From contig JABJCN010000176.1 of assembly GCA_018668635.1 (NCBI GenBank), positions 1-34,108 on the forward strand: a stretch of 34,108 nt of DNA, read 5' to 3'. Shown one piece after another: positions 23,448-32,264 of this stretch. A program made the translations under genes and the position numbers. A model generated the notes under the pieces. It was not told the origin of the DNA and made no database searches. It saw nothing but the letters and a program-made list of their open reading frames with translations. Position 1 is the first letter of the stretch, and every line of letters begins with the position of its first letter. Origin of the DNA: Opitutia bacterium (lineage in GTDB: Bacteria; Verrucomicrobiota; Verrucomicrobiia; Opitutales; JABJCN01).

Positions 23448-24980
23448 ATGCGTTTATTCCTTAACTTCTTTGCCGATTTACGCCTGACGGTCGTACTTTT
23501 GGGATTATCAATCGTCATGATTTTCTTTGGCACCCTTGACCAGACCAACATTGGTATTAAAGGGACGCTTGAGAAATATTTTGAGGGCTACTTTACGACT
23601 TGGCAATACCCTGAGGAGTGGCCAATGGGCACTCGCATGGCGCTGGCATTACCGCCAGTCGACCCTCATAAAGGAAATAAAGGTGTCGATTTAGCCAAGT
23701 TGAAATCAGATGGATACAAGTTCTCTGGTTACAACGACAACACATTTTACGAACAGGCTCTTAAGATTTACCGAACAGCTGATCTTGATGGTCCTGATCT
23801 AAAGTTCACCAATTTGGCTGATATTAAGGAATCTTTATTGACCGGTGATGGTAGCTCCAAACGGGCTGCAATATTGCCTATTTCATCATTACTTGAAGAC
23901 CAAGCTAAGGGAATCCTTTCAGTTGCCTCCATCAAGGGTGTTCCTTCAATTACTCTTCGCTGGATCCATATTCCTATTATTGGTGGTTGCATTCTTGGTC
24001 CGCTTCTTTTTATCAACCTGCTTTGTGCTCATTTTACTCGATTTAAGCTTTCTTGGAAGAAACTAGGAGTATCTATAATTCACATTGGTCTGATAACCAT
24101 GCTTATCAGTGAATTGGTTACTGACCTTACGGAAAGGGAGAGCCTTATGGTTATAGAGGAGGGGGAGACTGCTACATACTCTACCGATTTTGATAAGAAT
24201 GAATTCGTAATCATCGATCAGTCTAAACCCAAGTTTGATTCTGTATTGAGTGTTCCTGTGGAATGGATCGAGAAAGGGGGGGCGTTGCCTGTTTCTCAAC
24301 ATGGCGACAATTTTCCATTTACCATAGTAATTAAGCAATTCTTTCCCAATACAGATATTGAATTCCTGCAGGAGGGTGAAGGTGAAGGCGGATTCCCATT
24401 TCAGATTGCAAAAAGTATAGTCCGGGCAACCCCGAAAAAAGTCCCCAAGACATACCAGGCAGATAAAATCAACTTTGTGAGTGCAATCGTAGAGTTAGAG
24501 GCAGGAGGTAAAACATATGGGCCTTACTTTGTCTCCAACAGACTTGGTTTTTTTGAGAACTATCGAAAGCATAATTTCGAGCACGATGGAATTAAATATG
24601 CAATCGACCTTCGCCGCACTCGATACAATTATGGTTTTGGCGTTCGACTCGACGACTTTCGTTTTCTGCGCTATCCTGGCACAGAGACGCCGAAGGACTT
24701 TACCAGTGATGTAACTCTTCTGCATGGTGTGGGTGAGGAGGAGAAACGAATCTATATGAACCATCCCCTCATCCACGATGGAAATACCTTTTTCCAGTCA
24801 GGGTGGAATGAGAAGACCGAAAAAGGCACTCGTCTTCAAGTTGTACAAAATCCAGGGAAATCTCTACCATATTTGGGTGTCGCTGTTGTCGGTCTTGGGC
24901 TTCTTGTACAGTTCAGTATGCATCTTGGTCGTTTTACAAAACGCCGAACCCGTCAGCAACAAAAGGAGATAGCTTCATGA
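23448..24980 (+). CDS. resB: ResB-like cytochrome c biogenesis protein
   Basis: ResB (Ccs1) works with CcsA in System II to carry heme across the membrane and attach it to C-x-x-C-H apocytochromes. The 510-residue product has membrane helices at about 8-28, 180-195 (L-G-P-L-L-F-I-N-L-L) and 205-222 (L-G-V-S-I-I-H-I-G-L-I-T-M-L), and a final one near 480-497. A large periplasmic part lies between helices 3 and 4. The H-I-G-L-I-T-M-L-I-S-E-L-V-T-D followed by 'I-E-E-G-E-T-A-T-Y' matches the ResB core. The region from residue 30 to 175 is longer than in Bacillus ResB. AAAGGT precedes the ATG. The stop overlaps the ccsA start (ATGA). Confidence 0.88.
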   Translation: MRLFLNFFADLRLTVVLLGLSIVMIFFGTLDQTNIGIKGTLEKYFEGYFTTWQYPEEWPMGTRMALALPPVDPHKGNKGVDLAKLKSDGYKFSGYNDNTFYEQALKIYRTADLDGPDLKFTNLADIKESLLTGDGSSKRAAILPISSLLEDQAKGILSVASIKGVPSITLRWIHIPIIGGCILGPLLFINLLCAHFTRFKLSWKKLGVSIIHIGLITMLISELVTDLTERESLMVIEEGETATYSTDFDKNEFVIIDQSKPKFDSVLSVPVEWIEKGGALPVSQHGDNFPFTIVIKQFFPNTDIEFLQEGEGEGGFPFQIAKSIVRATPKKVPKTYQADKINFVSAIVELEAGGKTYGPYFVSNRLGFFENYRKHNFEHDGIKYAIDLRRTRYNYGFGVRLDDFRFLRYPGTETPKDFTSDVTLLHGVGEEEKRIYMNHPLIHDGNTFFQSGWNEKTEKGTRLQVVQNPGKSLPYLGVAVVGLGLLVQFSMHLGRFTKRRTRQQQKEIAS

Positions 24981-27703
24981 ATCAGCAAAATCTGGGCATA
25001 CTGATATTTGTTTTTCTTTTCTTCTTGTCACAATCTTTGTCGGCAGATGATAGAGATTTTGACGTGGAAGCTTTTGGTCGACTTCCGGTGCAGAAGGATG
25101 GTCGCGTCAAACCCATCGATACTATAGCCCGCAATGTGCTGCTTGTATTGCGAGGTAAGCAGTCTGTCCTTGAGAAGGGAGAGAAAATCCCGGCTACCAA
25201 ATGGTTTCTTGATCTTGTTTTCAATCCCGCCAGAGCGGATCAATACAAGGTCTTTCGTGTAGATCATCCGGAGGTTCTAGCCATTTTTGATTACCGACCC
25301 GGGGAGGAGAAGTACTTTTCCTTCAACGAACTATTCAAGCGTGACAAACTACTAGATATTGACTCCCAACTGGAAGTTCTCACCAATCGTTTTCTGGAAA
25401 ACCGTACCAAGTCCTCCAGTCTTGATGAGAAATCCCCTGAATTTCAGGCAATCGAGAATGACAATGCAGGCATCCGTGAGCAGTTTGGGGCTCTGCAGGC
25501 TAAACAAAAAGTGTTGCGCGAAAATATTGCTCTAATCGACAACTATTTTAAGCGTATCAAATTTGGGGAAGACATAAACGGAAATGGCCAGATGGACGAA
25601 GGGGAGGACCTTAATGAAAATGGTGTCCTTGATCCAGGTCCCAACCCCAAGAAATATACGACCTACCAGAACCAAGCCATAAAGCTCTATGGCGCCCTCT
25701 CTCTCTATGACCAACTGAAGAGTGGATTATTCATGAGCTTACAGCTACCAATTTTTGGATCTAGGTATTCAACCTTTTTGAAATCTTCTTCCAAACTCGA
25801 CAGTGCAATTCATCAGGTGGAGGCACAGGGGGAAGGCCCATTGGCACAGGAGACTATTCAGCATGCAACGCTTCTTGCCCGTGAGGAGTTAAATCAGTTT
25901 GGTGCGGATTTATCACGACATCAATACGATCAAATTATTCTCAAGTATCGCATTGCGATTCAAGCAGCCAAGAATAATTCCTCCTTTGACGGGGATCAAT
26001 TGAATGATGTCCAGGTTAATGAAATATTTAAGTCTATCAATGAATATGCTGATCTCTATGAAGAATTCGAATACGCCAAATCCCTAGCCGCCAGAAATGC
26101 CCGTTTCTCGGTGCTCGGAATTATTCCACCCATGGTTACCAAGGGAACTGCTGATCTCTTGACCGGGGACGATATCGTGAAGGGCAACGAGACTGCTTTC
26201 ACAAAAGATTATAAGGTGGGTGATCAGTTTCGTGTCGGCCAGCAGGGCCCTTGGGATGGCCTATGGCGGGATGCTGCCGTTCGAGACAAGATGGTCGAGG
26301 AAATCATGAGTGACACCGAGATGAGGCTTAACTATGTTCACGAGGGACGCCCCGTATATATCAACGCAGTTTTTTATCTCTGTGTACTCGGTATTTCCGC
26401 TTTGCTGTTTCGGCGACTTGAAGGCGTGAGTCCGTCCCGTCGTGTTGGTACCCCGTTTGTCTTTGCCATCTGCCTTGTGGTTCCCTGGCTCTTCTGCTTT
26501 GGACCCTCACACGTTGATCGTTCCAATGTACATCTTCATGCCACGGATTGGCAGAACCTTGGTGAAAACCTAAACGCAGCCGCCCACTCAGCGCACTTGC
26601 ATCCAGTCGTCGCACAATACGCTGATTTGGCTGATGCCTTCACTCGCAACGATTCCACCTCCTTCAACAACACTGTTCAGGAGATGACTGCCCAATTTGC
26701 AAAGCTTACACCCAAGATGGAATATGATTTACGGAGTATTAATTTTGAGTACTCATTCAATGAGATGCAGCCTTTCTATCGGGCGATGACTCTATATGTT
26801 TTGGTATTTCTTCTGGTTCTCCTCTCTTGGCTCTGGAAACCAGAGTTGTTAACTAGAATCGCTTTCTGGCTAATGACCGGATGTCTAATCCTGCATACAG
26901 CCGGTCTTGTTTCCCGCATATGGATACAGGCTCGTCCTCCTGTGACCAATCTTTACTCATCGGCTATCTTTATTGGTTGGGGTGCAGTTGTATTGGGCTT
27001 GCTTTTCGAGCGTTTGTACAAGAATGGTATTGGCGCTGCTGCTGGTTCTGTCGTTGGTTTTGTCACCCTGATCATTGCCCATCATCTAGGTATGGGAGGT
27101 GACACAATGGAGATGATGCAGGCTGTCTTGGATACCAATATCTGGCTGGCCACTCATGTTGTGGTTATAACTTTTGGTTATACGGCAATGTTCCTTGCTG
27201 GAATCCTTGGGGTTGTGTTTTTGATCCGTGGTCTGGTTGACCGTTCATTCGAGAAGGAGACTGCAAAGTCGATGTCTTCCATGGTTTATGGAATCACCTG
27301 TTTTGCCGTGCTGTTCAGTTTTGTCGGGACAATGCTTGGTGGCATCTGGGCTGATCAGTCCTGGGGTCGGTTCTGGGGTTGGGACCCGAAGGAGAATGGT
27401 GCGCTTTTAATTGTTATCTGGAGTGCAATAGTATTACACGCTAGATGGGGCGGACTAGTGCGTGATCGTGGTATTATGATTCTTTCCATTTTCGGTAACA
27501 TCGTGACTGCATGGTCCTGGTTTGGCACAAACCTATTGCAGGAAGGGCTTCACAGTTATGGTTTTTCGGAGGCAGGCTTTCGGTGGCTGATGATTTTTGT
27601 GGCCAGTCAGATTTTTCTCATGCTGATTGGGGCTTTACCAATCAGTGTCTGGAACAGCCCCTGGGCTAAATCATCGATGCCTCAGTCTCCGACATCGGCT
27701 TAG
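24977..27703 (+). CDS. ccsA: CcsA-type cytochrome c biogenesis protein with long N-terminal periplasmic region
   Basis: The 908-residue product starts with a signal-like helix (about 7-23). A periplasmic region of about 430 residues follows, then about ten membrane helices. The C-terminal third is the CcsA heme-handling domain with the tryptophan-rich motif W-G-R-F-W-G-W-D-P-K-E-N at 796-807 and conserved histidines (A-T-H-V-V-V-I, I-A-H-H-L-G, L-H-A-R-W). The N-terminal region includes helical stretches, an R-L-P-V-Q-K-D-G-R-V-K-P-I-D motif seen in long verrucomicrobial and bacteroidetes CcsA proteins, and two EF-hand-like loops at 199-210 and 211-219. It overlaps resB by four bases and has the best ribosome site in the window (AAAGGAG). 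leuC is convergent, four bases away. Confidence 0.9.
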   Translation: MNQQNLGILIFVFLFFLSQSLSADDRDFDVEAFGRLPVQKDGRVKPIDTIARNVLLVLRGKQSVLEKGEKIPATKWFLDLVFNPARADQYKVFRVDHPEVLAIFDYRPGEEKYFSFNELFKRDKLLDIDSQLEVLTNRFLENRTKSSSLDEKSPEFQAIENDNAGIREQFGALQAKQKVLRENIALIDNYFKRIKFGEDINGNGQMDEGEDLNENGVLDPGPNPKKYTTYQNQAIKLYGALSLYDQLKSGLFMSLQLPIFGSRYSTFLKSSSKLDSAIHQVEAQGEGPLAQETIQHATLLAREELNQFGADLSRHQYDQIILKYRIAIQAAKNNSSFDGDQLNDVQVNEIFKSINEYADLYEEFEYAKSLAARNARFSVLGIIPPMVTKGTADLLTGDDIVKGNETAFTKDYKVGDQFRVGQQGPWDGLWRDAAVRDKMVEEIMSDTEMRLNYVHEGRPVYINAVFYLCVLGISALLFRRLEGVSPSRRVGTPFVFAICLVVPWLFCFGPSHVDRSNVHLHATDWQNLGENLNAAAHSAHLHPVVAQYADLADAFTRNDSTSFNNTVQEMTAQFAKLTPKMEYDLRSINFEYSFNEMQPFYRAMTLYVLVFLLVLLSWLWKPELLTRIAFWLMTGCLILHTAGLVSRIWIQARPPVTNLYSSAIFIGWGAVVLGLLFERLYKNGIGAAAGSVVGFVTLIIAHHLGMGGDTMEMMQAVLDTNIWLATHVVVITFGYTAMFLAGILGVVFLIRGLVDRSFEKETAKSMSSMVYGITCFAVLFSFVGTMLGGIWADQSWGRFWGWDPKENGALLIVIWSAIVLHARWGGLVRDRGIMILSIFGNIVTAWSWFGTNLLQEGLHSYGFSEAGFRWLMIFVASQIFLMLIGALPISVWNSPWAKSSMPQSPTSA

Positions 27704-27707
27704 TTTT

Positions 27708-29114
27708 TTATACTCCAAAAACTTCACGTGCGTCGGCGACTTCGCCCTTGATCGCTGCCGCAGCTACCATTAGAGGACTCATCAGGATGGTGCGGCCTGT
27801 GGGACTGCCTTGACGACCCTTGAAGTTGCGGTTGCTGGAACTGGCACAGAGTTGGTCTCCAATGAGCTTGTCCGGGTTCATGGCCAGACACATTGAGCAT
27901 CCTGCATCCCGCCATTCAAAACCGGCATCCTTATAAATTTTATCCAGTCCCTTTTCCTCTGCGATGGCACTGACAACCTGTGATCCAGGTACAACGATTG
28001 CTTTCACCCCTTCTGCAACCTTGTGACCGGGCAGATGCTTGGCCACTTCTTCAAGATCGGAGAGTCGGGAGTTTGTGCAACTACCGATAAAGGCCACGTC
28101 CACATCGGTTCCTGCTATAGGCTGTTCTGCCTCCAGACCCATATGGACAAGCGCTTCTTCGGCCGTTTCACGATCTTCGGCCGCGAGATCCCCGGGAGAG
28201 GGGATTTTTTCGTCAATGAAAACAGCCTGTCCCGGATTAATTCCCCATGTGACAGTGGGCGCGATGTCGTCACCATTTATGTTCACAATATCGTCATAAT
28301 GACAACCTGGGTCAGAGGCAATTGCCTTCCAGCGCGCAACGGCTTCATCCCATTCTTTGCCTTTGGGGGAATAGGGGCGCCCCTTCAGGTATTCGTAAGT
28401 GGTATCATCTGGATTTACATAGCCACAGCGAGCACCTCCCTCTATGGCCATGTTGCAGACAGTCATTCGTTCCTCCATTGTGAAGTTGTCAAAGATATCT
28501 CCACCATATTCATATGCATAGCCGAGGCCACCTTTGACTCCCAGTTTACGAATAATGTGGAGGGTCACGTCCTTGGCATACACACCAGGCCTTAGTTTCC
28601 CATTCACATTGATCCTTCGCACTTTAAGCCGACTCATTGCCAAGGTCTGCGTGGCAAGTACATCGCGGACCTGACTTGTGCCAATTCCAAAGGCAATGGA
28701 TCCAAATGCACCGTGAGTCGATGTGTGAGAATCTCCACAGGCGATGGTCATGCCGGGATGCGTAAGGCCTTGTTCCGGGCCGACAACATGCACGATGCCT
28801 TGCTTGCCGGATGGTAAATCAAAAAAAGTTACACCAAATTCCTCACAATTCTTTCTGAGTGCTTCCAGCATCTCTGCTGCAAGACCATCGGCAAATGGTT
28901 CAACCTGGTTTTCCGTTGGCACTACATGATCGACGGTGGCAAATGTTCTTTGCGGGTAGGGGACGGTAAGTCCGAGGTTCCGCAACATTCCAAAGGCTTG
29001 GGGGCTGGTCACCTCGTGAATAAGGTGCATCCCAATAAAGAGCTGGGTCCGTTTATCTGAAAGGGTCTTTACGGTGTGTGAGTCCCACACCTTGTCGAAA
29101 AGGTTCTGCGCCAT
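27708..29114 (-). CDS. leuC: 3-isopropylmalate dehydratase, large subunit
   Basis: LeuC with LeuD isomerises isopropylmalate in leucine synthesis through a 4Fe-4S cluster. The 468-residue product holds the three cluster cysteines: Cys 346 in I-G-S-C-T-N-S-R, and Cys 406 and 409 in [10 protein letters not shown]. The N-terminal '[17 protein letters not shown]' and [12 protein letters not shown] are also typical. Length matches LeuC (about 466) rather than aconitase. No leuD lies on its downstream side: the neighbour there is the convergent ccsA. The small subunit must be elsewhere. It is divergent from the DUF898 gene and has no ribosome site. Confidence 0.96.
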   Translation of the reverse strand: MAQNLFDKVWDSHTVKTLSDKRTQLFIGMHLIHEVTSPQAFGMLRNLGLTVPYPQRTFATVDHVVPTENQVEPFADGLAAEMLEALRKNCEEFGVTFFDLPSGKQGIVHVVGPEQGLTHPGMTIACGDSHTSTHGAFGSIAFGIGTSQVRDVLATQTLAMSRLKVRRINVNGKLRPGVYAKDVTLHIIRKLGVKGGLGYAYEYGGDIFDNFTMEERMTVCNMAIEGGARCGYVNPDDTTYEYLKGRPYSPKGKEWDEAVARWKAIASDPGCHYDDIVNINGDDIAPTVTWGINPGQAVFIDEKIPSPGDLAAEDRETAEEALVHMGLEAEQPIAGTDVDVAFIGSCTNSRLSDLEEVAKHLPGHKVAEGVKAIVVPGSQVVSAIAEEKGLDKIYKDAGFEWRDAGCSMCLAMNPDKLIGDQLCASSSNRNFKGRQGSPTGRTILMSPLMVAAAAIKGEVADAREVFGV

Positions 29115-29210
29115 GATGGTCGGTTTTTATTGATTTGAAAGGACCGAAAGCAAAGCGTTACTGCCTGAGTTTTCAACGAGAAAAGTTTTCCTTGGGAGAT
29201 GTTGGTGGTA

Positions 29211-29238
29211 TTGACACTTAAATTACTTTAAATATGAC
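29211..29238 (+). promoter_or_regulatory. Sigma-70-type promoter for the GYF-DUF898 gene
   Basis: TTGACA (29211-29216) is followed after 16 bases by TATGAC (29233-29238). The expected start of transcription falls about 29245, leaving only about nine bases before the ATG at 29254, with no Shine-Dalgarno sequence (the leader reads CTTTTTCCCCT). Translation would therefore be nearly leaderless. Confidence 0.6.
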
Positions 29239-29253
29239 ATAACTTTTTCCCCT

Positions 29254-30405
29254 ATGAACATTTTCATTTATCGGGACGGCACACCCCATGGCCCCTATTC
29301 CCTTGAGGATATTCGTAAATATATCAAGGGTGGGCGAATTGTTCTTGAGGATCAGGCTTGGGTGCAGGAATCGGATGGTCATATGCAGGTAAAGAATCTA
29401 CCTGGCTTGGATGATGGAACCCTTGATCTATTGGTTCCAATACCAACATCTGCTTCTCCTGATGGAGGCGGGCCATTTTTGAGCTACATTGGCGAAGGAG
29501 GTAAGTTTTTCGTCCTGAACCTTGTCAATATCCTGCTGACCCTTGTGACTCTTGGGATTTACTCATTCTGGGCCAAGGCAAAGGTTTTTAAGTTTCATTG
29601 GAACAATACTATTCTAATGAACGAACCCTTGGATTACCATGCGACCGGCAAGGAGTTATTTATTGGTTTTCTCAAGGGTATACTGATTGTTTTTCCTATA
29701 GGCGTAGTCATCTGGGCCATTGCAACTGCAGTTGAAGTTCCAGCTTTGCTGACTTTTCTTGCCTATGGCTTTATTCTAATTATTCTTCCTTTTCTCGCTT
29801 ACGCCAAATGGAAGTTTCTTTTAGCTCGGACTTCTTGGAGGAATGTACGAATGTCTTTCACTGGTCGTTTAGGAGAATGCTATGCCTTACACCTAAAGGG
29901 TTTGTTCCTGACAGGGGTGACTCTTGGAATCTATTATCCATGGTTCCGTGCAGAACTTGATCGTTATCTGATCGGCAACACATACTATGGAACAGAAGGC
30001 TTTCAGTATCATGGTCGTGGTGATGAGCTTATGCCCAAGTACCTTGTTGGCATTCTCTTGAGCGTTCTCACCTGCGGTATCTATAGTTTTTGGATGCAGG
30101 CCGATCTCTTGCGATATAAGTGGAACCAAACTTCCATTCAGGGGATTCGTTTTCGTAATACCATAACCGGTGGCGATCTTTTGGGTTATATGTTACTGAT
30201 GTATCTTATGATTTATGCTACCTTGGGTATCGCTTTTCCATGGGCCATAGTCATGTTCCTTAAAATGAAGGCCAGTCGCCTTGCAATGGAGCAAACCCCA
30301 GACATGGATGCAATTGAAGTCGCGATGCGTGATAGGTCAGCATCATCCCTTGGTGAAGGCCTTGGCGAAGCTGCTGAGGCACTGGGTGATTTATTTGGTG
30401 GTTAA
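29254..30405 (+). CDS. GYF-domain and DUF898 (YjgN-like) membrane protein
   Basis: The 383-residue product begins with a GYF_2-type domain (about 1-55): 'Y-R-D-G-T-P-H-G-P-Y-S-L-E-D-I' followed by 'L-E-D-Q-A-W-V-Q'. From about residue 75 it has DUF898 in repeated units marked by 'T-L-G-I-Y-S-F-W-A-K', 'T-L-G-I-Y-Y-P-W-F-R' and 'T-C-G-I-Y-S-F-W-M-Q', each ending a membrane helix and followed by basic residues. About six helices are present. The repeated 'F-x-Y-H-G/A-x-G-x-E-L' matches YjgN. Its function is unknown. The M48 protease starts within 25 bases on the same strand, a pairing I recall for DUF898 proteins in other bacteria. Confidence 0.85.
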   Translation: MNIFIYRDGTPHGPYSLEDIRKYIKGGRIVLEDQAWVQESDGHMQVKNLPGLDDGTLDLLVPIPTSASPDGGGPFLSYIGEGGKFFVLNLVNILLTLVTLGIYSFWAKAKVFKFHWNNTILMNEPLDYHATGKELFIGFLKGILIVFPIGVVIWAIATAVEVPALLTFLAYGFILIILPFLAYAKWKFLLARTSWRNVRMSFTGRLGECYALHLKGLFLTGVTLGIYYPWFRAELDRYLIGNTYYGTEGFQYHGRGDELMPKYLVGILLSVLTCGIYSFWMQADLLRYKWNQTSIQGIRFRNTITGGDLLGYMLLMYLMIYATLGIAFPWAIVMFLKMKASRLAMEQTPDMDAIEVAMRDRSASSLGEGLGEAAEALGDLFGG

Positions 30406-30429
30406 CCTTGCTTGAAACAAGGCTTGCAC

Positions 30430-31509
30430 ATGAATCAGGTCAACGGTGAGTTTCTCGACGGTTTCAGTCCCCGTATTTATGCATGCGATGTGAAGATTGG
30501 TTCTTCCGAATTGGTCCTAACGTTCGCAGATGGCACCGTCAGCAGATGGTCGCCCGTTCACTTGTTAAGCTATACGGTTTCAAGCAAAAAAATTCGCATC
30601 ACCCTTCAAGGAGTCGAGGACCGGGTTAACAATCCCGTCCTGACAATTCCTGATCATCCGGATATTCAAAAAGCGCTTGGGGTATTGCAAGGTTCCTCAG
30701 ATATTTCTATTCCAATTCCCTTCAAGGTTTTACTTCTACTTGGAGGCATTGCCGCTGTAGCAGTAATTTTAATGTTATTCCTCTCCAATCTCTGGAGGTT
30801 AATCCCTGAAAAAGTAGATATTGCCTTAGGGGATTCACTTCATGACATGATCCTTAATCAATACGGTCTAGAAGTATCGAGCATGCCTGATATGCAAAAT
30901 TTCCTTGAAAATTGTGCAGAACGATTGAGTGACCCAGATAGTTATTTTGAGCCATCCATCACAATCATAGAAAATGCAGAGACGAATGCTTTTGCTCTTC
31001 CCGGTGGGCGCATATATATATTTTCGGGATTAATCAATGAGAGTCAAAGCCCCGAGGAGCTTGCCGGTATAATGGCCCATGAGATGGCCCATGTGGAACG
31101 GCGTCATACCATGAAAAATTTGTCTCAGGCAGTTGGTGCCGTATTTTTAATTTCCACTATGGTTGGAATTGTCGGAGGACTTGAAGAACTTGAAACTGCT
31201 GAGATTTTACTGGAAGGCGCCAGCCTCATATCCATTTTACATTATTCACGAAAGATGGAGTCTGATGCCGATGCATGGGCCCTTAAAAAAATTCAAAGAG
31301 AGAGAATTTCCGCATTTGGGATGCGAGATTTTTTCAAGCGAATTAAAGAAGAAAATGAGGATCTTGATTCAATCATTCCTGACTGGGCGAGTACCCATCC
31401 TGCTACTGATGAACGACTTCGCAATATGGAGGCTCATCTAGCAAATGAGCCTAAACTTCCACCTCTTCTCGATGCCGCGCGTTGGGCTGAAATTAAGGGT
31501 GATGAATGA
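30430..31509 (+). CDS. M48-family zinc metalloprotease, membrane-anchored
   Basis: The 359-residue product (from the ATG at 30430, preceded by AAGG nine bases away) has a soluble N-terminal part of about 95 residues, a membrane helix at about 99-120, and an M48 catalytic domain. The zinc site is H-E-M-A-H at 217-221, and the third ligand, Glu 277, lies in the family motif E-S-D-A-D. 'N-A-F-A-L-P-G-G-R-I-Y-I-F-S-G-L' is the usual strand upstream. 'S-T-H-P-A-T-D-E-R-L' near the end is the typical substrate-binding segment. An in-frame TTG at 30412 is an alternative start. Such proteins act in envelope quality control. It ends three bases from the convergent DUF1080 gene. Confidence 0.9.
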   Translation: MNQVNGEFLDGFSPRIYACDVKIGSSELVLTFADGTVSRWSPVHLLSYTVSSKKIRITLQGVEDRVNNPVLTIPDHPDIQKALGVLQGSSDISIPIPFKVLLLLGGIAAVAVILMLFLSNLWRLIPEKVDIALGDSLHDMILNQYGLEVSSMPDMQNFLENCAERLSDPDSYFEPSITIIENAETNAFALPGGRIYIFSGLINESQSPEELAGIMAHEMAHVERRHTMKNLSQAVGAVFLISTMVGIVGGLEELETAEILLEGASLISILHYSRKMESDADAWALKKIQRERISAFGMRDFFKRIKEENEDLDSIIPDWASTHPATDERLRNMEAHLANEPKLPPLLDAARWAEIKGDE

Positions 31510-31512
31510 CAG

Positions 31513-32148
31513 TTAATCTCCGAGATGCTTTACAACGATGCTTCTATAAAAAACCTTACTCTTCGGGTCGTGAGCCTGAAGGGCAAACGTGCCCCGGTCA
31601 AGTTGGCGATTTGGCCGGTTGAGACCATCTGGTTCAGTGTAATCAGTGATAACCTTGTCATCAATCTTTATTATAATCCGCCTGTCTTTGACAATAATGT
31701 GGTAGTGGAACCATTCACCATCCTTGGCTGGAGGCTTGAAGTTATCTTTTACAGCATAGAGGCCACCTGTCTTCTTTGGGTCCTTGTGGGTATTGTTCAC
31801 TTGAGCTTCATAGCCTTTCCCAGGCCAGCCTTTTTCCTGGAACTTGGTGTGAAAGTAGATACCCGAGTTGGATCCCGGGGTCGTCATGACCTCCGCCTTT
31901 AATTCAAAGTTCTTAAAAGTCCCTCCATTGAACTTTCCTGTGTAGAACAGGTGACTACGAGGTCCAAATAGTACAATCTGTCCGTTTTGAACACTACACG
32001 ATTTCTTGTTCTCACTAGCGGTCCAACCAGAGAGGTCCTTCCCATTGAAGATAGCGGTCCAACCATCATCAGTCTTGGCTTCTTTGGCATGAATAGTGAG
32101 GTATGTGCAGAGTAATGCAATGGATGAAAAGTAGAAAATGTGTTTCAT
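31513..32148 (-). CDS. Exported DUF1080 protein (3-keto-glycoside hydrolase-like domain)
   Basis: The 211-residue product has a signal peptide (hydrophobic core about 6-18, ending near H-A-K-E) and one DUF1080 domain. 'W-T-A-I-F-N-G-K-D-L-S-G-W' opens the concanavalin-like fold. 'N-F-E-L-K-A-E-V-M-T-T-P-G-S-N-S-G-I-Y-F-H-T' and 'G-Y-E-A-Q-V-N-N-T-H' follow, then D-G-E-W-F-H-Y-H-I-I-V-K-D-R-R-I. DUF1080 proteins are plentiful in Verrucomicrobia and Planctomycetes, and some hydrolyse 3-keto-glucosides. The substrate here cannot be told. It has no ribosome site and faces the M48 gene tail to tail with a three-base gap. Confidence 0.9.
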   Translation of the reverse strand: MKHIFYFSSIALLCTYLTIHAKEAKTDDGWTAIFNGKDLSGWTASENKKSCSVQNGQIVLFGPRSHLFYTGKFNGGTFKNFELKAEVMTTPGSNSGIYFHTKFQEKGWPGKGYEAQVNNTHKDPKKTGGLYAVKDNFKPPAKDGEWFHYHIIVKDRRIIIKIDDKVITDYTEPDGLNRPNRQLDRGTFALQAHDPKSKVFYRSIVVKHLGD

Positions 32149-32264
32149 GGTTTTGGTAGGATTGTAATATCGATATTTAATGGTTTAAATAGACTGCAAT
32201 GAGGATTCTGTCTTGATGTAATTAGTTAACCCTATAATTCCGTGACGCTTTTTTACACCTAATT

